DNA of 64,000 nucleotides from Brevibacterium sp. JSBI002 (GTDB lineage: Bacteria; Actinomycetota; Actinomycetes; Actinomycetales; Brevibacteriaceae): assembly GCF_026013965.1 (NCBI RefSeq), contig NZ_CP110341.1, forward strand, positions 434,001 through 498,000. The letters are read 5' to 3'. Positions 1 through 9,531 of the stretch are shown here, piece after piece. The notes beneath the pieces were generated by a model, which was not told the origin of the DNA, made no database searches, and saw only the letters and a program-made list of their open reading frames with translations. Position numbers and translations under genes: made by a program. Position 1 is the stretch's first letter. Each line of letters begins with the position of its first letter.

Positions 1-1488
1 CCCGCCGATGGGCGCATTGTTGCCCGGCGCCGAGGTGAGCACAGAAGTGACAGCTTCTCCTCCGACGGTCGAGGCGCTCACCCGGGACGCGTCGAGAGCT
101 CCCAGTCGGGCCTTCTGTTCTCGGGTGGCCGGTGCGTCCTGGCGGGCGTAGGCGCTCGTGCCGTGGTTGGCGGCCAGCCCGGCATAGCGCTGCGAGGGTG
201 TTTGGCCGGTCTTCGCGGTCATCTCGGCGGCAAGCAGTGCGAGGATGATGCCGTCCTTGTCCGTCGACCACACCTTGCCGTCGCTGCGCAGGAACGATGC
301 GCCGGCGGATTCCTCACCGCCGAAGGCCAGCGTGGAGTCGAGCAGCCCGGGAACGAACCACTTGAATCCGACGGGCACCTCGAAGAGGGTGCGATTATGC
401 GCGGCGACGATGCGGTCGACGATCGACGAGGTGACCAGAGTCTTGCCGATCGCGGCGCCCTTCGGCCAGTCGGTGCGGGAGTCGAGTAGGTAGTCGATGG
501 CGGCTGCCAGATAGTGATTCGGGTTCATCAGACCCGCATCGGGAGTGACGATGCCGTGACGATCGGCATCGGCGTCGTTGCCGGTGGCGATGTCGAAATC
601 GTTGCGTGAGGCGATGAGGCCGGCCATCGCATAGGGGGAGGAGCAGTCCATGCGGATGTTCTCGTCCCAATCCAGGGTCATGAACGACCAGGTGGGGTCG
701 ACGTCCGGGTGGACGACGTCGAGGTTGAGGTCGTAGTCCTCTGCAATCGCCGCCCAGTAGTCGACGCTGGCTCCGCCGAGCGGATCGGCGCCGATCTTCA
801 GCCCGGAGCTGCGAATGACATCGAGGTCGATGACCGACTCGAGGTCGTCGACGTAGTTCGAGACGTAGTCGAAGTTCTCGGTGTTCTCCAGATGGAATGC
901 CCGCTGAAATGGGGTGCGCGGAATCTTCTCCCACCCCTCGGCCAGGTACCGGTTGGCGCGCTCGGCGATCCAGGTCGTCGTCTCGGTTCCGGCGGGCCCG
1001 CCGTGCGGCGGGTTGTACTTGATGCCGCCGTCGGCGGGCGGATTGTGGCTGGGAGTGACGATGATGCCGTCGGCCTGCGCATCCTCGCGCGACTTCCCGG
1101 CATTGAAGCCGAGGATCGCGTGGGAGACCGCGGGGGTCGGGGTGAAGCCGTCGCGCTCGTCGATGAGCGCCGGAACCTCAGCTGCGGCGAGCACTTCGAG
1201 GACGGTGAGGAAGGCGGGCTCGCTCAGTGCGTGAGTGTCACGGCCGAGGAAGACCGGCCCACGGATGCCTTTGTCTCGGCGGAAGTCGACGATCGCCGCG
1301 GTGATGGCCGCGATGTGGGCCTCGTTGAAGGAGCGATTGAAGCTCGAACCGCGGTGGCCGGAGGTCCCGAAGCTCACTGCTTGCGAAGGCACCGAGGGGT
1401 CGGGAACCAAGTCGTGATAGGAATCGAGAAGGGCAGGGATGTCAACGAGATCCTTGTCCTGGGCCAACTGGCCGGCGCGTGTTGTCAT
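1..1488 (-). CDS. pgm: Phosphoglucomutase, alpha-D-glucose-specific (3' end beyond window)
   Basis: Interconverts glucose-1-phosphate and glucose-6-phosphate in the cytoplasm, feeding UDP-glucose synthesis (galU lies about 40 kb away in this window) and glycogen or trehalose pathways. The reading frame is open from the ATG at 1488 to the window edge, 496 codons, so about 50 C-terminal residues of a usual 545-residue protein are missing. Visible motifs are the N-terminal SFGTSGHRG, the phosphoserine loop TPSHNPPADGG near residue 143 and the metal loop GNDADADRHG near residue 305. These are diagnostic for the alpha-phosphohexomutase superfamily. A TAGGTAG stretch lies just upstream of the ATG as a possible ribosome site. 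It is transcribed away from the rest of the window. Confidence 0.95.
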   Translation of the reverse strand, partial: MTTRAGQLAQDKDLVDIPALLDSYHDLVPDPSVPSQAVSFGTSGHRGSSFNRSFNEAHIAAITAAIVDFRRDKGIRGPVFLGRDTHALSEPAFLTVLEVLAAAEVPALIDERDGFTPTPAVSHAILGFNAGKSREDAQADGIIVTPSHNPPADGGIKYNPPHGGPAGTETTTWIAERANRYLAEGWEKIPRTPFQRAFHLENTENFDYVSNYVDDLESVIDLDVIRSSGLKIGADPLGGASVDYWAAIAEDYDLNLDVVHPDVDPTWSFMTLDWDENIRMDCSSPYAMAGLIASRNDFDIATGNDADADRHGIVTPDAGLMNPNHYLAAAIDYLLDSRTDWPKGAAIGKTLVTSSIVDRIVAAHNRTLFEVPVGFKWFVPGLLDSTLAFGGEESAGASFLRSDGKVWSTDKDGIILALLAAEMTAKTGQTPSQRYAGLAANHGTSAYARQDAPATREQKARLGALDASRVSASTVGGEAVTSVLTSAPGNNAPIGG

Positions 1489-1607
1489 TCTTCTACCTAA
1501 CCAAATGACAGCGGTTGCGCACAGTTGTGTCCACGGAGTTCTTGCATCGTGGACTTCGACGGCTCCTCGGCGCGAGAATCAGCGGCCTCGTATGCCGGGC
1601 CGCCTTC

Positions 1608-1904
1608 TCAGTCCGGCGGCTCCACGGAGTCGTCCTCCTCTTCCTTCGTGTCTCCACCGCTGACATCTCGGTCTTTGTCGGGGGAGGAGGACCCTTCCGC
1701 TTTGGCCTGGGCGTCTTCGGGATCCCGATCGATCGGAACATCGTGTTCGGCAGCGATGCGCTCGAGCCTCTCCTCGGGAGTTTGGGAACTGCCTTCGGCG
1801 TCGGTATCCGCGCCGACTCCGACAGCAGTGCTCTCGATGTTCTGCTCGTCTTCGGTCTGGTCTTCTGCTGAGTTCTCCGGGAGGTTTTTCTTCTCGTCAC
1901 TCAT
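1608..1904 (-). CDS. Small acidic hypothetical protein
   Basis: 98 residues beginning MSDEKKNLPENSAEDQ, very rich in Asp, Glu and Ser, with no hydrophobic segment and no recognised domain. A good ribosome site (AGGAG, eight bases before the ATG) supports translation. Actinobacteria commonly encode such disordered acidic proteins; no function can be assigned. One stretch, PEERLERIAAEHDVPIDRDPEDA, is the only part with helix-like amphipathic character (shown here as residues of the protein's middle third in shortened form: PEERLERIAAEHDV). It stands alone between pgm and the rhodanese gene, all three on the minus strand but separated by more than 100 bases. Confidence 0.6.
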   Translation of the reverse strand: MSDEKKNLPENSAEDQTEDEQNIESTAVGVGADTDAEGSSQTPEERLERIAAEHDVPIDRDPEDAQAKAEGSSSPDKDRDVSGGDTKEEEDDSVEPPD

Positions 1905-2130
1905 GACTTCGGCTCCTTTCGGAGTTGAACACGCTCACCGCGTTCGACGGAGGAATGGGGATCACAAAAGGTATGGAAGTGATCTGTGGTCTCGACGGTA
2001 GACCCATCGTGGAAACGGGGCAAGGGGACTCGGTCTTGCGGCTCCTCCGGTCGACCTCGCGACGACGGGAGCGACTCTCGCGGACGGTGCGATCAAGCCG
2101 CTGGCTGGCCGACTGCAGGTGCCTTTCTGC

Positions 2131-2460
2131 TCACTTCACCCAGGGCTCTTCGCCGGTCTCGGAGACGATCGGCTTACCATTGTCGATGTTCCATGAGCCC
2201 ATGCCGCCGACGACATCAAAGGCGTCGAAGCCATTCTGATTGAGCCAGGCTACGGCTCGGTTCGAGCGTCCGCCGGTGCGGCAGATGACGTACATATCGT
2301 CATCGAGAGGAAGATCGTCCAGGCGGGTGGGCAGCTCGCCCAGCGGTACGTGGATCGCGCCTTCGATATGGCCGGCCTCCCATTCGTCATCCTCGCGGAC
2401 GTCGATGATGGCGGCCCCCTCGGGGATGTCGTTGACGGTGACGGTCGTTTCTTCATCCAT
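2131..2460 (-). CDS. Single-domain rhodanese-like protein
   Basis: 109-residue single rhodanese domain. The active-site loop CRTGGRS carries the catalytic Cys at residue 60, and the preceding IIDVREDDEWEAGHIEGA is the typical rhodanese N-terminal motif. It is likely a cytoplasmic sulfurtransferase; single-domain rhodaneses move sulfane sulfur to thiols or cyanide. The frame is open upstream to 2604, but the ATG at 2460 gives the normal family length and starts the domain cleanly; the upstream extension is basic and unlike any rhodanese. The gene is not next to the sulfur operon at 11-21 kb, so its substrate is unknown. Confidence 0.9.
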   Translation of the reverse strand: MDEETTVTVNDIPEGAAIIDVREDDEWEAGHIEGAIHVPLGELPTRLDDLPLDDDMYVICRTGGRSNRAVAWLNQNGFDAFDVVGGMGSWNIDNGKPIVSETGEEPWVK

Positions 2461-2760
2461 GTCTTCAGTGTAGGCACGCAAACCACGTGTTCGCACCTGC
2501 CCGGAGATTCCGAATCTGCGCATGTCCGTCATCGTGTGCGCGCCCCTCTTTACAGCTGTGCGCGCAGCCAGTCCGCACTTCGAACGGCTCCGGATTTCGG
2601 TCATCTCAGTCCAGTTCCAAGGGGGCTGTTGCCGCCCGGAGAGACGTGTGAGAATGGCCGAGTAGTCGTTGATGCGCCAGTCGACCGCGGCCCGCCCGAA
2701 CGAGCCACGGTCCGCGTCAGCGACTTTATCGCCAGGAACCGTCTGCGAAGGGAAATGGTC
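2461..2760. other. Divergent intergenic region, no gene seen
   Basis: 300 bases between the divergent rhodanese and stress-protein genes. Open frames here are out-of-register extensions of the neighbours. Promoters for both genes must lie here, but I cannot point to a convincing -35/-10 pair. Confidence 0.4.
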
Positions 2761-3732
2761 ATGAACAACAGAGACAAGAGCGACGAGTCGCCGGCCGAGG
2801 AGAAGGCCCGTGATATTGCATCAGCACTGGACGAAGCGACGGAGCCGCTGGGCGGCACTTCGTCCATGGAATCTCACGCCGAAGTCGGATACACCGAAAA
2901 CAACGTTGAGGAGCGTGCCCAGAACACGGCAGCGGAAGAAGGCGTGACGCTGCACCGCAATCCCGATGGTTCGCATACGGCGATCGACGAATCGAAGGCC
3001 GCCGAAGCGACTCCGAGCTCAGGAACCGAGAACTCCGGAGCCACTGACGCTTCCCTTGCCCCGGGTATGGGTGCCTCGGTCGGCACCACGTCCGAGCACG
3101 GCGATATCTACAGCGCGCCAGGGATGGGCAACGCGGTCGGCAGCACGGCGGGAGGCGGCGCCGCGAGCACGGAAGCGGCAGCCTCCGCCACTGACGACAC
3201 CGAAGCTGGCCAGGTATCCGCCGCGGGTGGTGGGCAGAAGCCCGCAGGAGAGGCGGCGACAGACGAGCTCGACCGGGCCGACGTCGTCAAGATCCTGCGC
3301 GGCGGTGATTCTGTCATGCTCGCGACCGCGCTCGCCGACGGCAAGATCCTCGCTCACCCCATGGCACCCCAGCAGGTCACCGAGGAGGCCGACGTCTGGT
3401 TCTTCCTCGCCCTCGACGGCGACCAAGCGAAGGCGCTGCAGACGAACCCCGAGGTCAATATCAGCCTCGCGGAGGCGGGCAACTGGCTGTCGGTGGCCGG
3501 GCGCGTGAAGTTCGTCGACGACAAGGCCAAGGTCGATGAACTGTGGTCGGATTCCGCCAAGGCGTGGTTCGATGACCGCCGCGACCCGAACCTGGGACTC
3601 ATCAAGGTCGTCACCCACTCCGCACAGCACTGGGGGCTGCCCGGTGGCAAGGCATCGGGCATGTTCCGCATGGTCCGGTCCAAGCTCACCGGAGACCGCC
3701 CGTCCGGCGGCACACAGACCACGGAACTCTGA
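2761..3732 (+). CDS. General stress protein, pyridoxamine 5'-phosphate oxidase-like flavin barrel with disordered N-terminus
   Basis: 323 residues. The first ~165 are low-complexity, rich in Ala, Gly, Thr, Glu and Ser, with two copies of an APGMG motif. From about residue 168 the DELDRADVVKILRGG region opens a general-stress-protein-26 type FMN-binding split barrel that includes VWFFLALDG and the tail GMFRMVRSKLTG. The family binds FMN or F420 and is associated with oxidative and general stress; the reaction here is unknown. The start at 2761 is chosen because GAAGGG lies eight bases before it; the ATG at 2755 is too close to that site. The long disordered extension is unusual for the family, which is normally about 150 residues. 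Confidence 0.8.
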   Translation: MNNRDKSDESPAEEKARDIASALDEATEPLGGTSSMESHAEVGYTENNVEERAQNTAAEEGVTLHRNPDGSHTAIDESKAAEATPSSGTENSGATDASLAPGMGASVGTTSEHGDIYSAPGMGNAVGSTAGGGAASTEAAASATDDTEAGQVSAAGGGQKPAGEAATDELDRADVVKILRGGDSVMLATALADGKILAHPMAPQQVTEEADVWFFLALDGDQAKALQTNPEVNISLAEAGNWLSVAGRVKFVDDKAKVDELWSDSAKAWFDDRRDPNLGLIKVVTHSAQHWGLPGGKASGMFRMVRSKLTGDRPSGGTQTTEL

Positions 3733-3753
3733 GCCGTGAGAGGCCAGGGGGCT

Positions 3754-3781
3754 CGGCACGACTGCTCTGCTGCCCGTGCCG
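3754..3781 (+). terminator. Weak hairpin after the stress-protein gene
   Basis: CGGCACG (3754-3760) pairs perfectly with CGTGCCG (3775-3781) across a 14-base loop, 22 bases after the stop codon. There is no T tract, so it is only a candidate terminator. Confidence 0.35.
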
Positions 3782-3830
3782 GGCGCCCCACCTCACCGCG
3801 AGCCGCCTCGGCGAGGCATAGCATGGAGGC

Positions 3831-5144
3831 ATGAGCAAGCGGATCGTCATCATCGGTGCGGGACTGGCCGGTACGACTGCGGCGCGGGAGCTGAACGCGC
3901 GCGGTCAGGCCGTCACCGTCATCGACCCCCAAGCTGGCGAAACGTGTGAGCGGCCGCCGCTGTCCAAGCACCTCTTCGACGGCTCCCGCCACCACCTGCC
4001 CTACCATCTCGAATCGACCGATCACATCACCTTCGTCCGTGACCGGGCAGAAGAGATCACCCTCGCCGAGGCGGCCGCGGAGTCCCGCTACACCGCCGAG
4101 ACCCAGCGACACCCCCATCGGCTGGCGAATGACCACGCCACCGCCGGCACCATCCACCTCGCCTCGGGGGAGTCCATCGACTTCACCCACTGCATCCTCG
4201 CCACCGGGATGGAGGCGAACCGCCCCGAAGTCCCCGCCTTCCCGGACGCCCTGCCGGTCTATGACCTCGGCGACGCCGAATGGATCCTTGAACGTGTGAA
4301 CAACGCGACCGAGGCGCTCAACGTCGGGGTGCTGGGCTCCGGTTATCTCGGAATGGAAGTGGCCGCCTCGGCGGTGGCTGCCGGGCACCGCGCCACGGTC
4401 TACCTGCGCGGGAACGAACCCCTTCGCAAACAGCTCTCCGCTCCCGTGCGGCAGGCACTGTTCGAGAAGCACAAAGCCGCCGGGGTCGACTTCGTCACCC
4501 ACACCGCGAGCCCGGACGACATCCCGGCCGATGTTCACGACCTGTTCATCACCAGCGTCGGAGCTCGACCTCGGCTGATCCCGATCGACGGCCACCGCCC
4601 CGCTCAGGCCTGGGGCGTGGATGAGAGTTTGGCAACATCTCATGCGGGTGTCTTCGCCGCCGGCGACTGCGCCATCATCACCGCCGGACCCTATGCACTC
4701 GACCACCCATGGGCCTGTGAACCGGTGGCCGAAAGCCACGGAAAATTCCTCGCTGAGCTCCTCGGCGAGGGCGCGGGAGAGCCGTCGAACAAAGGCGAGA
4801 ACGACTCCGAATCCGCTTCAGGCAGTGGGCCGGAAGGGGGTCCGAAAGCCTGGTCCGACGTCCCCTGGCACTGGAGCTTCCAAGGCCCGGAGAAGGTATT
4901 CACGGCGGGCCTGACGAGCCCCGACGCCAACGACACGATCATCCGACACGACCCCAGCGGAGCCAAGTTCCAGGTCTTCCACTTCGACGGCCCCGAACCG
5001 GAGTCGAAGCTCGTCGGTGTCGAAACATTCAACTGGCCGCCGATGCAGGCGGCGGCGCGGCGTGTACTCGGCGGTAGCCACATTCCGACGCGGGCCCAAA
5101 TCGCCGACCCAGACTTCGACTTCAAGGCTCACAGCCGACTGTGA
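3831..5144 (+). CDS. FAD-dependent pyridine nucleotide-disulfide type oxidoreductase
   Basis: 437 residues of the two-dinucleotide-fold flavoprotein class that includes ferredoxin and rubredoxin reductases. The FAD fold is at IIGAGLAGTTAARE (residues 6-19), the NAD fold at GVLGSGYLGMEVAA (from ~166), and the second FAD contact at GVFAAGDCA (~275). Residues RPPLSKHLFDG match the ferredoxin-reductase signature after the first fold. A C-terminal domain follows an insert rich in Gly, Ser and Glu (~residues 315-340). GGAGG directly before the ATG is closer than ideal, so the start is moderately certain. There is no adjacent ferredoxin or oxygenase gene, so the electron acceptor is unknown. Confidence 0.85.
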   Translation: MSKRIVIIGAGLAGTTAARELNARGQAVTVIDPQAGETCERPPLSKHLFDGSRHHLPYHLESTDHITFVRDRAEEITLAEAAAESRYTAETQRHPHRLANDHATAGTIHLASGESIDFTHCILATGMEANRPEVPAFPDALPVYDLGDAEWILERVNNATEALNVGVLGSGYLGMEVAASAVAAGHRATVYLRGNEPLRKQLSAPVRQALFEKHKAAGVDFVTHTASPDDIPADVHDLFITSVGARPRLIPIDGHRPAQAWGVDESLATSHAGVFAAGDCAIITAGPYALDHPWACEPVAESHGKFLAELLGEGAGEPSNKGENDSESASGSGPEGGPKAWSDVPWHWSFQGPEKVFTAGLTSPDANDTIIRHDPSGAKFQVFHFDGPEPESKLVGVETFNWPPMQAAARRVLGGSHIPTRAQIADPDFDFKAHSRL

Positions 5145-5215
5145 GTCTGCGCTAGTCTCATCCCGTAGACTCTTTCTGTTCTATCCCCAGTCGCCGACGA
5201 GAGAATTTTCTGTTC

Positions 5216-6073
5216 ATGGATATGGCCAGGCTTGCTGCCGAGCACGGACTCGAGAGAGTGGGTGGACGGCCGTCTCTGCCCCAGTACGTCAAACAGCTTC
5301 TCAACCGAAGCGACTTCACGTACACGCTTGCGAAGTACCGGATGCAGTCCGAGAACGAGCGCAACCGCCTCGGCATGGCCTGGGTGTTGCTGCGTCCGTC
5401 GTTCTCGGCACTGATCTACGGCACGGTCTTCGGCTTCATCATGCAGGGCGCGACTGCTCGCCCGCCGGACTTCGCTCCATTCGTCGTCATCGGAGTCTTC
5501 ATCCTCGAGTTCTTCAACAGCTCGATGAATGGCGGTGCGAAGTCGATCATCTCGAACGCGTCGCTCGTGCAATCTCTGCCGTTCCCGCGCATAGTTCTGC
5601 CGATTGCCAAGGTGTTCCAGAACCTGCTCGACTTCATTCCCACGCTCATCTTCATGGCGCTCATCGTCATCATCTTCGGTGCCAGGCCTGATTGGGACTG
5701 GTTCCTCTTCATCCCGCTGGTGTTCCTGTTCTGGGTCTTCAACCAGGGTGTGGCGTTCATCTTCGCCCGCGCAACGGTCCACTTCCGGGACCTGTCGCAG
5801 GTCACCCCGTTCATCTCCCGCATGATCTTCTACACCTCGGGTGTCTTCTTCGACCTCAAGGTCATGGTCGACAAGATCAACCCGTCCCTCCAGCCCTTCG
5901 CCGATTGGCAGCCCATCAACAACGTGCTGTCCATCGCTCGCGGCATCCTCATGAAGGACGGGGTCGTTCCCTACGACTACTTCTGGCACCTGGCCATCTG
6001 GGCATTCGGCATCTTCATCATCGGCTTCGTGTTCTTCTGGCAGGCCGAGGAAAGGTTTGGTCGTGATGAGTGA
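5216..6073 (+). CDS. ABC-2 type polysaccharide or teichoic acid export permease (TagG/Wzm-like)
   Basis: 285-residue integral membrane protein with about six hydrophobic segments starting near residue 55 (GMAWVLLRPSFSALIYGTVF). The RNRLGMAWVLLRP stretch before the first segment is typical of TagG/Wzm permeases, which with a Wzt/TagH ATPase export undecaprenyl-linked wall polymers. It overlaps the downstream ATPase gene by eight bases, indicating translational coupling. No strong ribosome site is seen before the ATG. A natural cargo would be the polymer made by the genes at 40-64 kb, but that link is inferred. Confidence 0.9.
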   Translation: MDMARLAAEHGLERVGGRPSLPQYVKQLLNRSDFTYTLAKYRMQSENERNRLGMAWVLLRPSFSALIYGTVFGFIMQGATARPPDFAPFVVIGVFILEFFNSSMNGGAKSIISNASLVQSLPFPRIVLPIAKVFQNLLDFIPTLIFMALIVIIFGARPDWDWFLFIPLVFLFWVFNQGVAFIFARATVHFRDLSQVTPFISRMIFYTSGVFFDLKVMVDKINPSLQPFADWQPINNVLSIARGILMKDGVVPYDYFWHLAIWAFGIFIIGFVFFWQAEERFGRDE

Positions 6074-6884
6074 CGATAATTCGTTCGACACCGGCAGCCT
6101 CCCCGAGGTGACCAAGAACAATCCACCCGTCGTCGTCTGCGACAACGTCCACGTCCGCTACAAAACACTGGCCACGGGCAAGAAGCTCAAGATGGGCAGC
6201 AAAGACGTGATGACGAGAAAGCGGGAGCTGAGGGAAGTCCACGCCCTCAAAGGCATCAGCTTCGTCGCACACAAGAACGAATCCATCGGCATCATCGGCA
6301 GCAACGGCTCCGGCAAGTCGACGCTCATGCGGTCGATCACCGGACTGACCCCGACCTCCGAGGGCGCGATCTATGCGACGTCACGGCCGAACCTCCTCGG
6401 TGTCGGTGCCGCACTGATCCCGGATCTTTCCGGTGCTCGCAACATCGTTCTCGGGTCACTGGCTTTGGGACTCACTCGTGCAGAGATCGACGCGAAATTC
6501 GATGACATCGTCGAGTTCACCGGGCTCGAGGACTTCATCGATCTGCCGATGCGCACGTACTCCTCGGGTATGTCGCAGCGTCTGAAGTTCGCGATCGCGA
6601 CCTCGGTGCAGCACGAGATCCTCATCGTCGATGAGGCGCTCAACGTCGGTGACAAGAAGTTCCGTGATCGTTCCGAGGGCCGAATCCGCGCCATCCGTGA
6701 GAACGCCGGTACCGTCTTTCTCGTCTCGCACTCGATGCGCACGATCAAGGACACGTGCAACCGCGCGCTGTGGATCGAAAAGGGCGAACTGATCGCCGAC
6801 GGTCCGGCGCTTGAAGTCATCCGCAAGTACCAGGCCTTCACCAAGGCCGAGAAGGCGAAGGAAGTCGAGGAGGAGCCCGGCTGA
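6066..6884 (+). CDS. ABC transporter ATPase for polysaccharide export (TagH/Wzt-like)
   Basis: 272 residues. Walker A GSNGSGKS near residue 77, signature YSSGMSQRLKFA near 165, Walker B ILIVDEAL near 186 and the H-loop SHSMR near 222. The sequence between the N-terminal strand and the Walker A (KMGSKDVMTRKRELREVHAL) is typical of the TagH/Wzt subgroup. The C-terminal carbohydrate-binding domain found in some Wzt proteins is absent. The ATG at 6066 is preferred because GAGGAAAGG lies about ten bases upstream; in-frame TTG and GTG codons just before it are poorer. It works with the overlapping permease gene. Confidence 0.93.
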   Translation: MSDDNSFDTGSLPEVTKNNPPVVVCDNVHVRYKTLATGKKLKMGSKDVMTRKRELREVHALKGISFVAHKNESIGIIGSNGSGKSTLMRSITGLTPTSEGAIYATSRPNLLGVGAALIPDLSGARNIVLGSLALGLTRAEIDAKFDDIVEFTGLEDFIDLPMRTYSSGMSQRLKFAIATSVQHEILIVDEALNVGDKKFRDRSEGRIRAIRENAGTVFLVSHSMRTIKDTCNRALWIEKGELIADGPALEVIRKYQAFTKAEKAKEVEEEPG

Positions 6885-6919
6885 GTTTCTTCTCTGCCCT
6901 TTCGGCTCTCCCCGAATCC

Positions 6920-6947
6920 GGCCCCGTCCTCCGTTGAGGATGGGGCC
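6920..6947. terminator. Bidirectional hairpin terminator
   Basis: GGCCCCGTCCTC (6920-6931) pairs with GAGGATGGGGCC (6936-6947) through 12 positions, one a G-T wobble, with loop CGTT. It sits between the convergent ATPase and UvrA2-type genes and is followed by a T-rich stretch on the plus strand. Confidence 0.8.
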
Positions 6948-6954
6948 GTTTCCG

Positions 6955-9477
6955 TTACCTCGCCTCGGCCAGATGACCCTTGAGGTACTCGCCGGTCACG
7001 CTGCCTGAGGCATTCGCGACTTGCTGCGGAGTTCCCGTTGCCGAGATCTGACCGCCATCCTGGCCTCCGCCGGGGCCGAGGTCGATGATCCAGTCCGCGT
7101 TCGCGATCATGTCGAGGTCATGCTCGATGACGAGCACCGTCCCACCTTGGTCGAGCAGCTGCTGGAAGACGCGCACGAGCACACGCACATCCTCGGGGTG
7201 CAGGCCCACCGTCGGTTCGTCGAAGACGAAGAGGGTGTGCTGCTGCGACTTCCCGAGTTCGGTGGCGAGCTTGAGCCGCTGTGCCTCTCCGCCGGACAGT
7301 GCAGGGGTCGCCTCGTGGAGGGTGAGATAGCCGAGTCCCACATCGGCCAGCGTTCTCAGCCGGGCGTGGACCTTGCGCATCTCGGCGAGGTGGGGGAGCG
7401 CCTCGGCGACGGTCATCGCCAAGAGATCCGGCAGCGACTGCGGCTGACCATCGGCATCCGAGGCACGGCGGTACTCATCCGCGTCCGGACTGTACCGGCG
7501 GCCTTCGCAGTCGGGACAGGGGATGTCGACATCGGGCAGGAACTGCACATCGAGGGTGATCTCGCCGGTGCCTTCGCATTTCGGGCAGCGCAGGGATCCC
7601 GTGTTGTACGAGAAATCCCCGGCCGTGAGTCCGGCCTCCTTCGCCGAATCAAGGCTGGCGTACGCACGTCGCAGGTCGTCGAGGACCCCGGAATAGGTGG
7701 CGACGGTCGAGCGGACGTTGATGCCGATCGGGGTGGCGTCGACGACGTTGACCCGGTCGATCCCCTCGGCGTCGATGTCACGCACATGACCGGGCCGCGA
7801 ACGTTCATCGGCGGCTTTGAGCGCGGGGACGAGGCTGTCGAGGACGAGGGTGGTCTTGCCCGATCCGGACACGCCCGTGACGACGGTCAGCCGCTGCCGC
7901 GGGATCTCCGCGTCGAGGGCGTGGACCGTGTGGATCGGTTCGGTGCGCAATCGGACCCGTCCGTGATCGAAGGTCGCCGAGGCGGCCGCGGGCTCGCGCA
8001 CAAGTGTTTCGGCGCGGCCGGTGAGGTAGGGGCCGATGCGGGAATCGGGATGATTGTCGAGGTCCGCGACAGTGCCGGTGGCCACGACCGTGCCGCCGTC
8101 GCGTCCGGACCCGGGGCCGATCTCGATGAGATGGTCGGCTTCGCGGAGGACCAGCGGGTCGTGGTCGACCATGACGACGGAGTTGCCCTCGTCGAGGAGA
8201 TCGGTGATGACACCCTGTAGGCCCGCGATGTTGGAGGGGTGGAGGCCGATCGAGGGTTCGTCGAGGACATAGAGGACGCCGGTGGTCTCATTGCGCACGG
8301 CGCGAGCGAGTTGGACACGTTGGCGTTCACCCGTCGACAGGGACGAACCAGCCCGGTCGAGGGCGAGGTAGCCGAGCCCCAGGTCGAGCAGCCGGCGTGC
8401 CATGCCGAGCAGAGTGTCCACCAACGATCTGGCCATAGATTGCATCGATGAGGGAAGGCCGGCCGGAACATCCGCGGCCCAGTCGACGAGTTCGTCGAGG
8501 GTCATGGCGGTCGCCTCGGCGAGGCCGATCTCACCGATGCGCGGTGCACGGGCGGCGGGGGACAGGCGGGTGCCCTCGCAGTCGGGGCAGACCTGCTCGG
8601 AGAGGAACCGGCTGACCCTGGCGAAGCGCTTCTCGTTGTCCGCACGTTTGAGTTCTTCGGTCACCGTCAGGCGGGCGTTGCGGAAGGTGAAGTCGAGGTC
8701 GTGGAGCCCCTTCTTCGAGGTGACCGTGATGTGCTTCTTCTCTTCGGGGCCGGCGAAGACGATCTCGCGTTCCCAGTCTTCGAGGTCGCGCCAGGGCACA
8801 TCGGTGCGGACGCCGAACTCGCGGGCGATCTGCGGTTGGACGTTGAAACCGAACATCTGCCAGGGGACGACTGTGCCGTCGTCGATCGACAGGTCGGGGT
8901 CGCGGATGAGGGAGGCATCGTCGACTTCTCTGATGGTGCCGATGCCCTCGCAGCGGGGGCATGCTCCACCGGAATTGAAGGCGAGCTCCTCGGCGCCGGG
9001 AGCATAGACGGTTTCACCGCATTCGGGGCAGTCGAACGGCTCCTCGGCAGCGACATCGAGAGTCGGTTTCTGCCGGTGCCCGTTCGGGCAGAGGTGGGAG
9101 GCCAGGCGGGAGAAGATCAGGCGAACGACGTTGAGCAGCTCGGTCGAGGTGCCGAACGTCGAGCGGACCCCGGGGACTCCGGGCCGTTGCCGCAGAGCAA
9201 GGGCGGCGGGGATGTGGCGGACGGTGTCGACGTCGGCGCGGGCGGCTTGACCCATGCGTCGACGGGTGTACGTCGACAGAGCTTCGATATAGCGCCGAGA
9301 GCCTTCGGCGTAGAGGACTCCCATGGCCAGGGAGGACTTGCCCGAACCGGAGACGCCGGCGATGGCGACGAGGGTATTCAGAGGCACGTCGACGTCGATA
9401 TTCTGCAGGTTGTGCACGCGTGCACCGCGGACCTCGACCGCTGTGGCGGGGGCAGCATTTCGGGCTTCGGTCGACAT
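6955..9477 (-). CDS. UvrA-like excinuclease ATPase, short UvrA2 type
   Basis: 840 residues with two ABC ATPase modules. The first P-loop GVSGSGKSS lies near the N-terminus and the second, GVSGSGKTT, near the middle; signatures LSTGERQRVQLA and LSGGEAQRLKLA follow. Zinc ligands appear as CPKCEG and CPDCEG in the second half and CPECG and CPRCEG in the first. It is about 110 residues shorter than a canonical UvrA, as expected for UvrA2 proteins that lack the UvrB-binding insert. Such paralogues are linked to drug tolerance or DNA damage rather than core repair. The frame is open to 9516; the ATG at 9477 begins the usual MSTEARN-type leader, and neither start has a good ribosome site. Confidence 0.9.
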   Translation of the reverse strand: MSTEARNAAPATAVEVRGARVHNLQNIDVDVPLNTLVAIAGVSGSGKSSLAMGVLYAEGSRRYIEALSTYTRRRMGQAARADVDTVRHIPAALALRQRPGVPGVRSTFGTSTELLNVVRLIFSRLASHLCPNGHRQKPTLDVAAEEPFDCPECGETVYAPGAEELAFNSGGACPRCEGIGTIREVDDASLIRDPDLSIDDGTVVPWQMFGFNVQPQIAREFGVRTDVPWRDLEDWEREIVFAGPEEKKHITVTSKKGLHDLDFTFRNARLTVTEELKRADNEKRFARVSRFLSEQVCPDCEGTRLSPAARAPRIGEIGLAEATAMTLDELVDWAADVPAGLPSSMQSMARSLVDTLLGMARRLLDLGLGYLALDRAGSSLSTGERQRVQLARAVRNETTGVLYVLDEPSIGLHPSNIAGLQGVITDLLDEGNSVVMVDHDPLVLREADHLIEIGPGSGRDGGTVVATGTVADLDNHPDSRIGPYLTGRAETLVREPAAASATFDHGRVRLRTEPIHTVHALDAEIPRQRLTVVTGVSGSGKTTLVLDSLVPALKAADERSRPGHVRDIDAEGIDRVNVVDATPIGINVRSTVATYSGVLDDLRRAYASLDSAKEAGLTAGDFSYNTGSLRCPKCEGTGEITLDVQFLPDVDIPCPDCEGRRYSPDADEYRRASDADGQPQSLPDLLAMTVAEALPHLAEMRKVHARLRTLADVGLGYLTLHEATPALSGGEAQRLKLATELGKSQQHTLFVFDEPTVGLHPEDVRVLVRVFQQLLDQGGTVLVIEHDLDMIANADWIIDLGPGGGQDGGQISATGTPQQVANASGSVTGEYLKGHLAEAR

Positions 9478-9531
9478 ACCGCGATCGTAACAACTGACAC
9501 TGACGTGACTCGTCACCTGCTGAGACTGCCT

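Noticed and set aside
2350..2760. Upstream extension of the general stress protein frame to 2350
   Set aside because: It overlaps the rhodanese gene on the other strand, has no ribosome site and no conserved residues; the start at 2761 has both a good ribosome site and the expected N-terminus.
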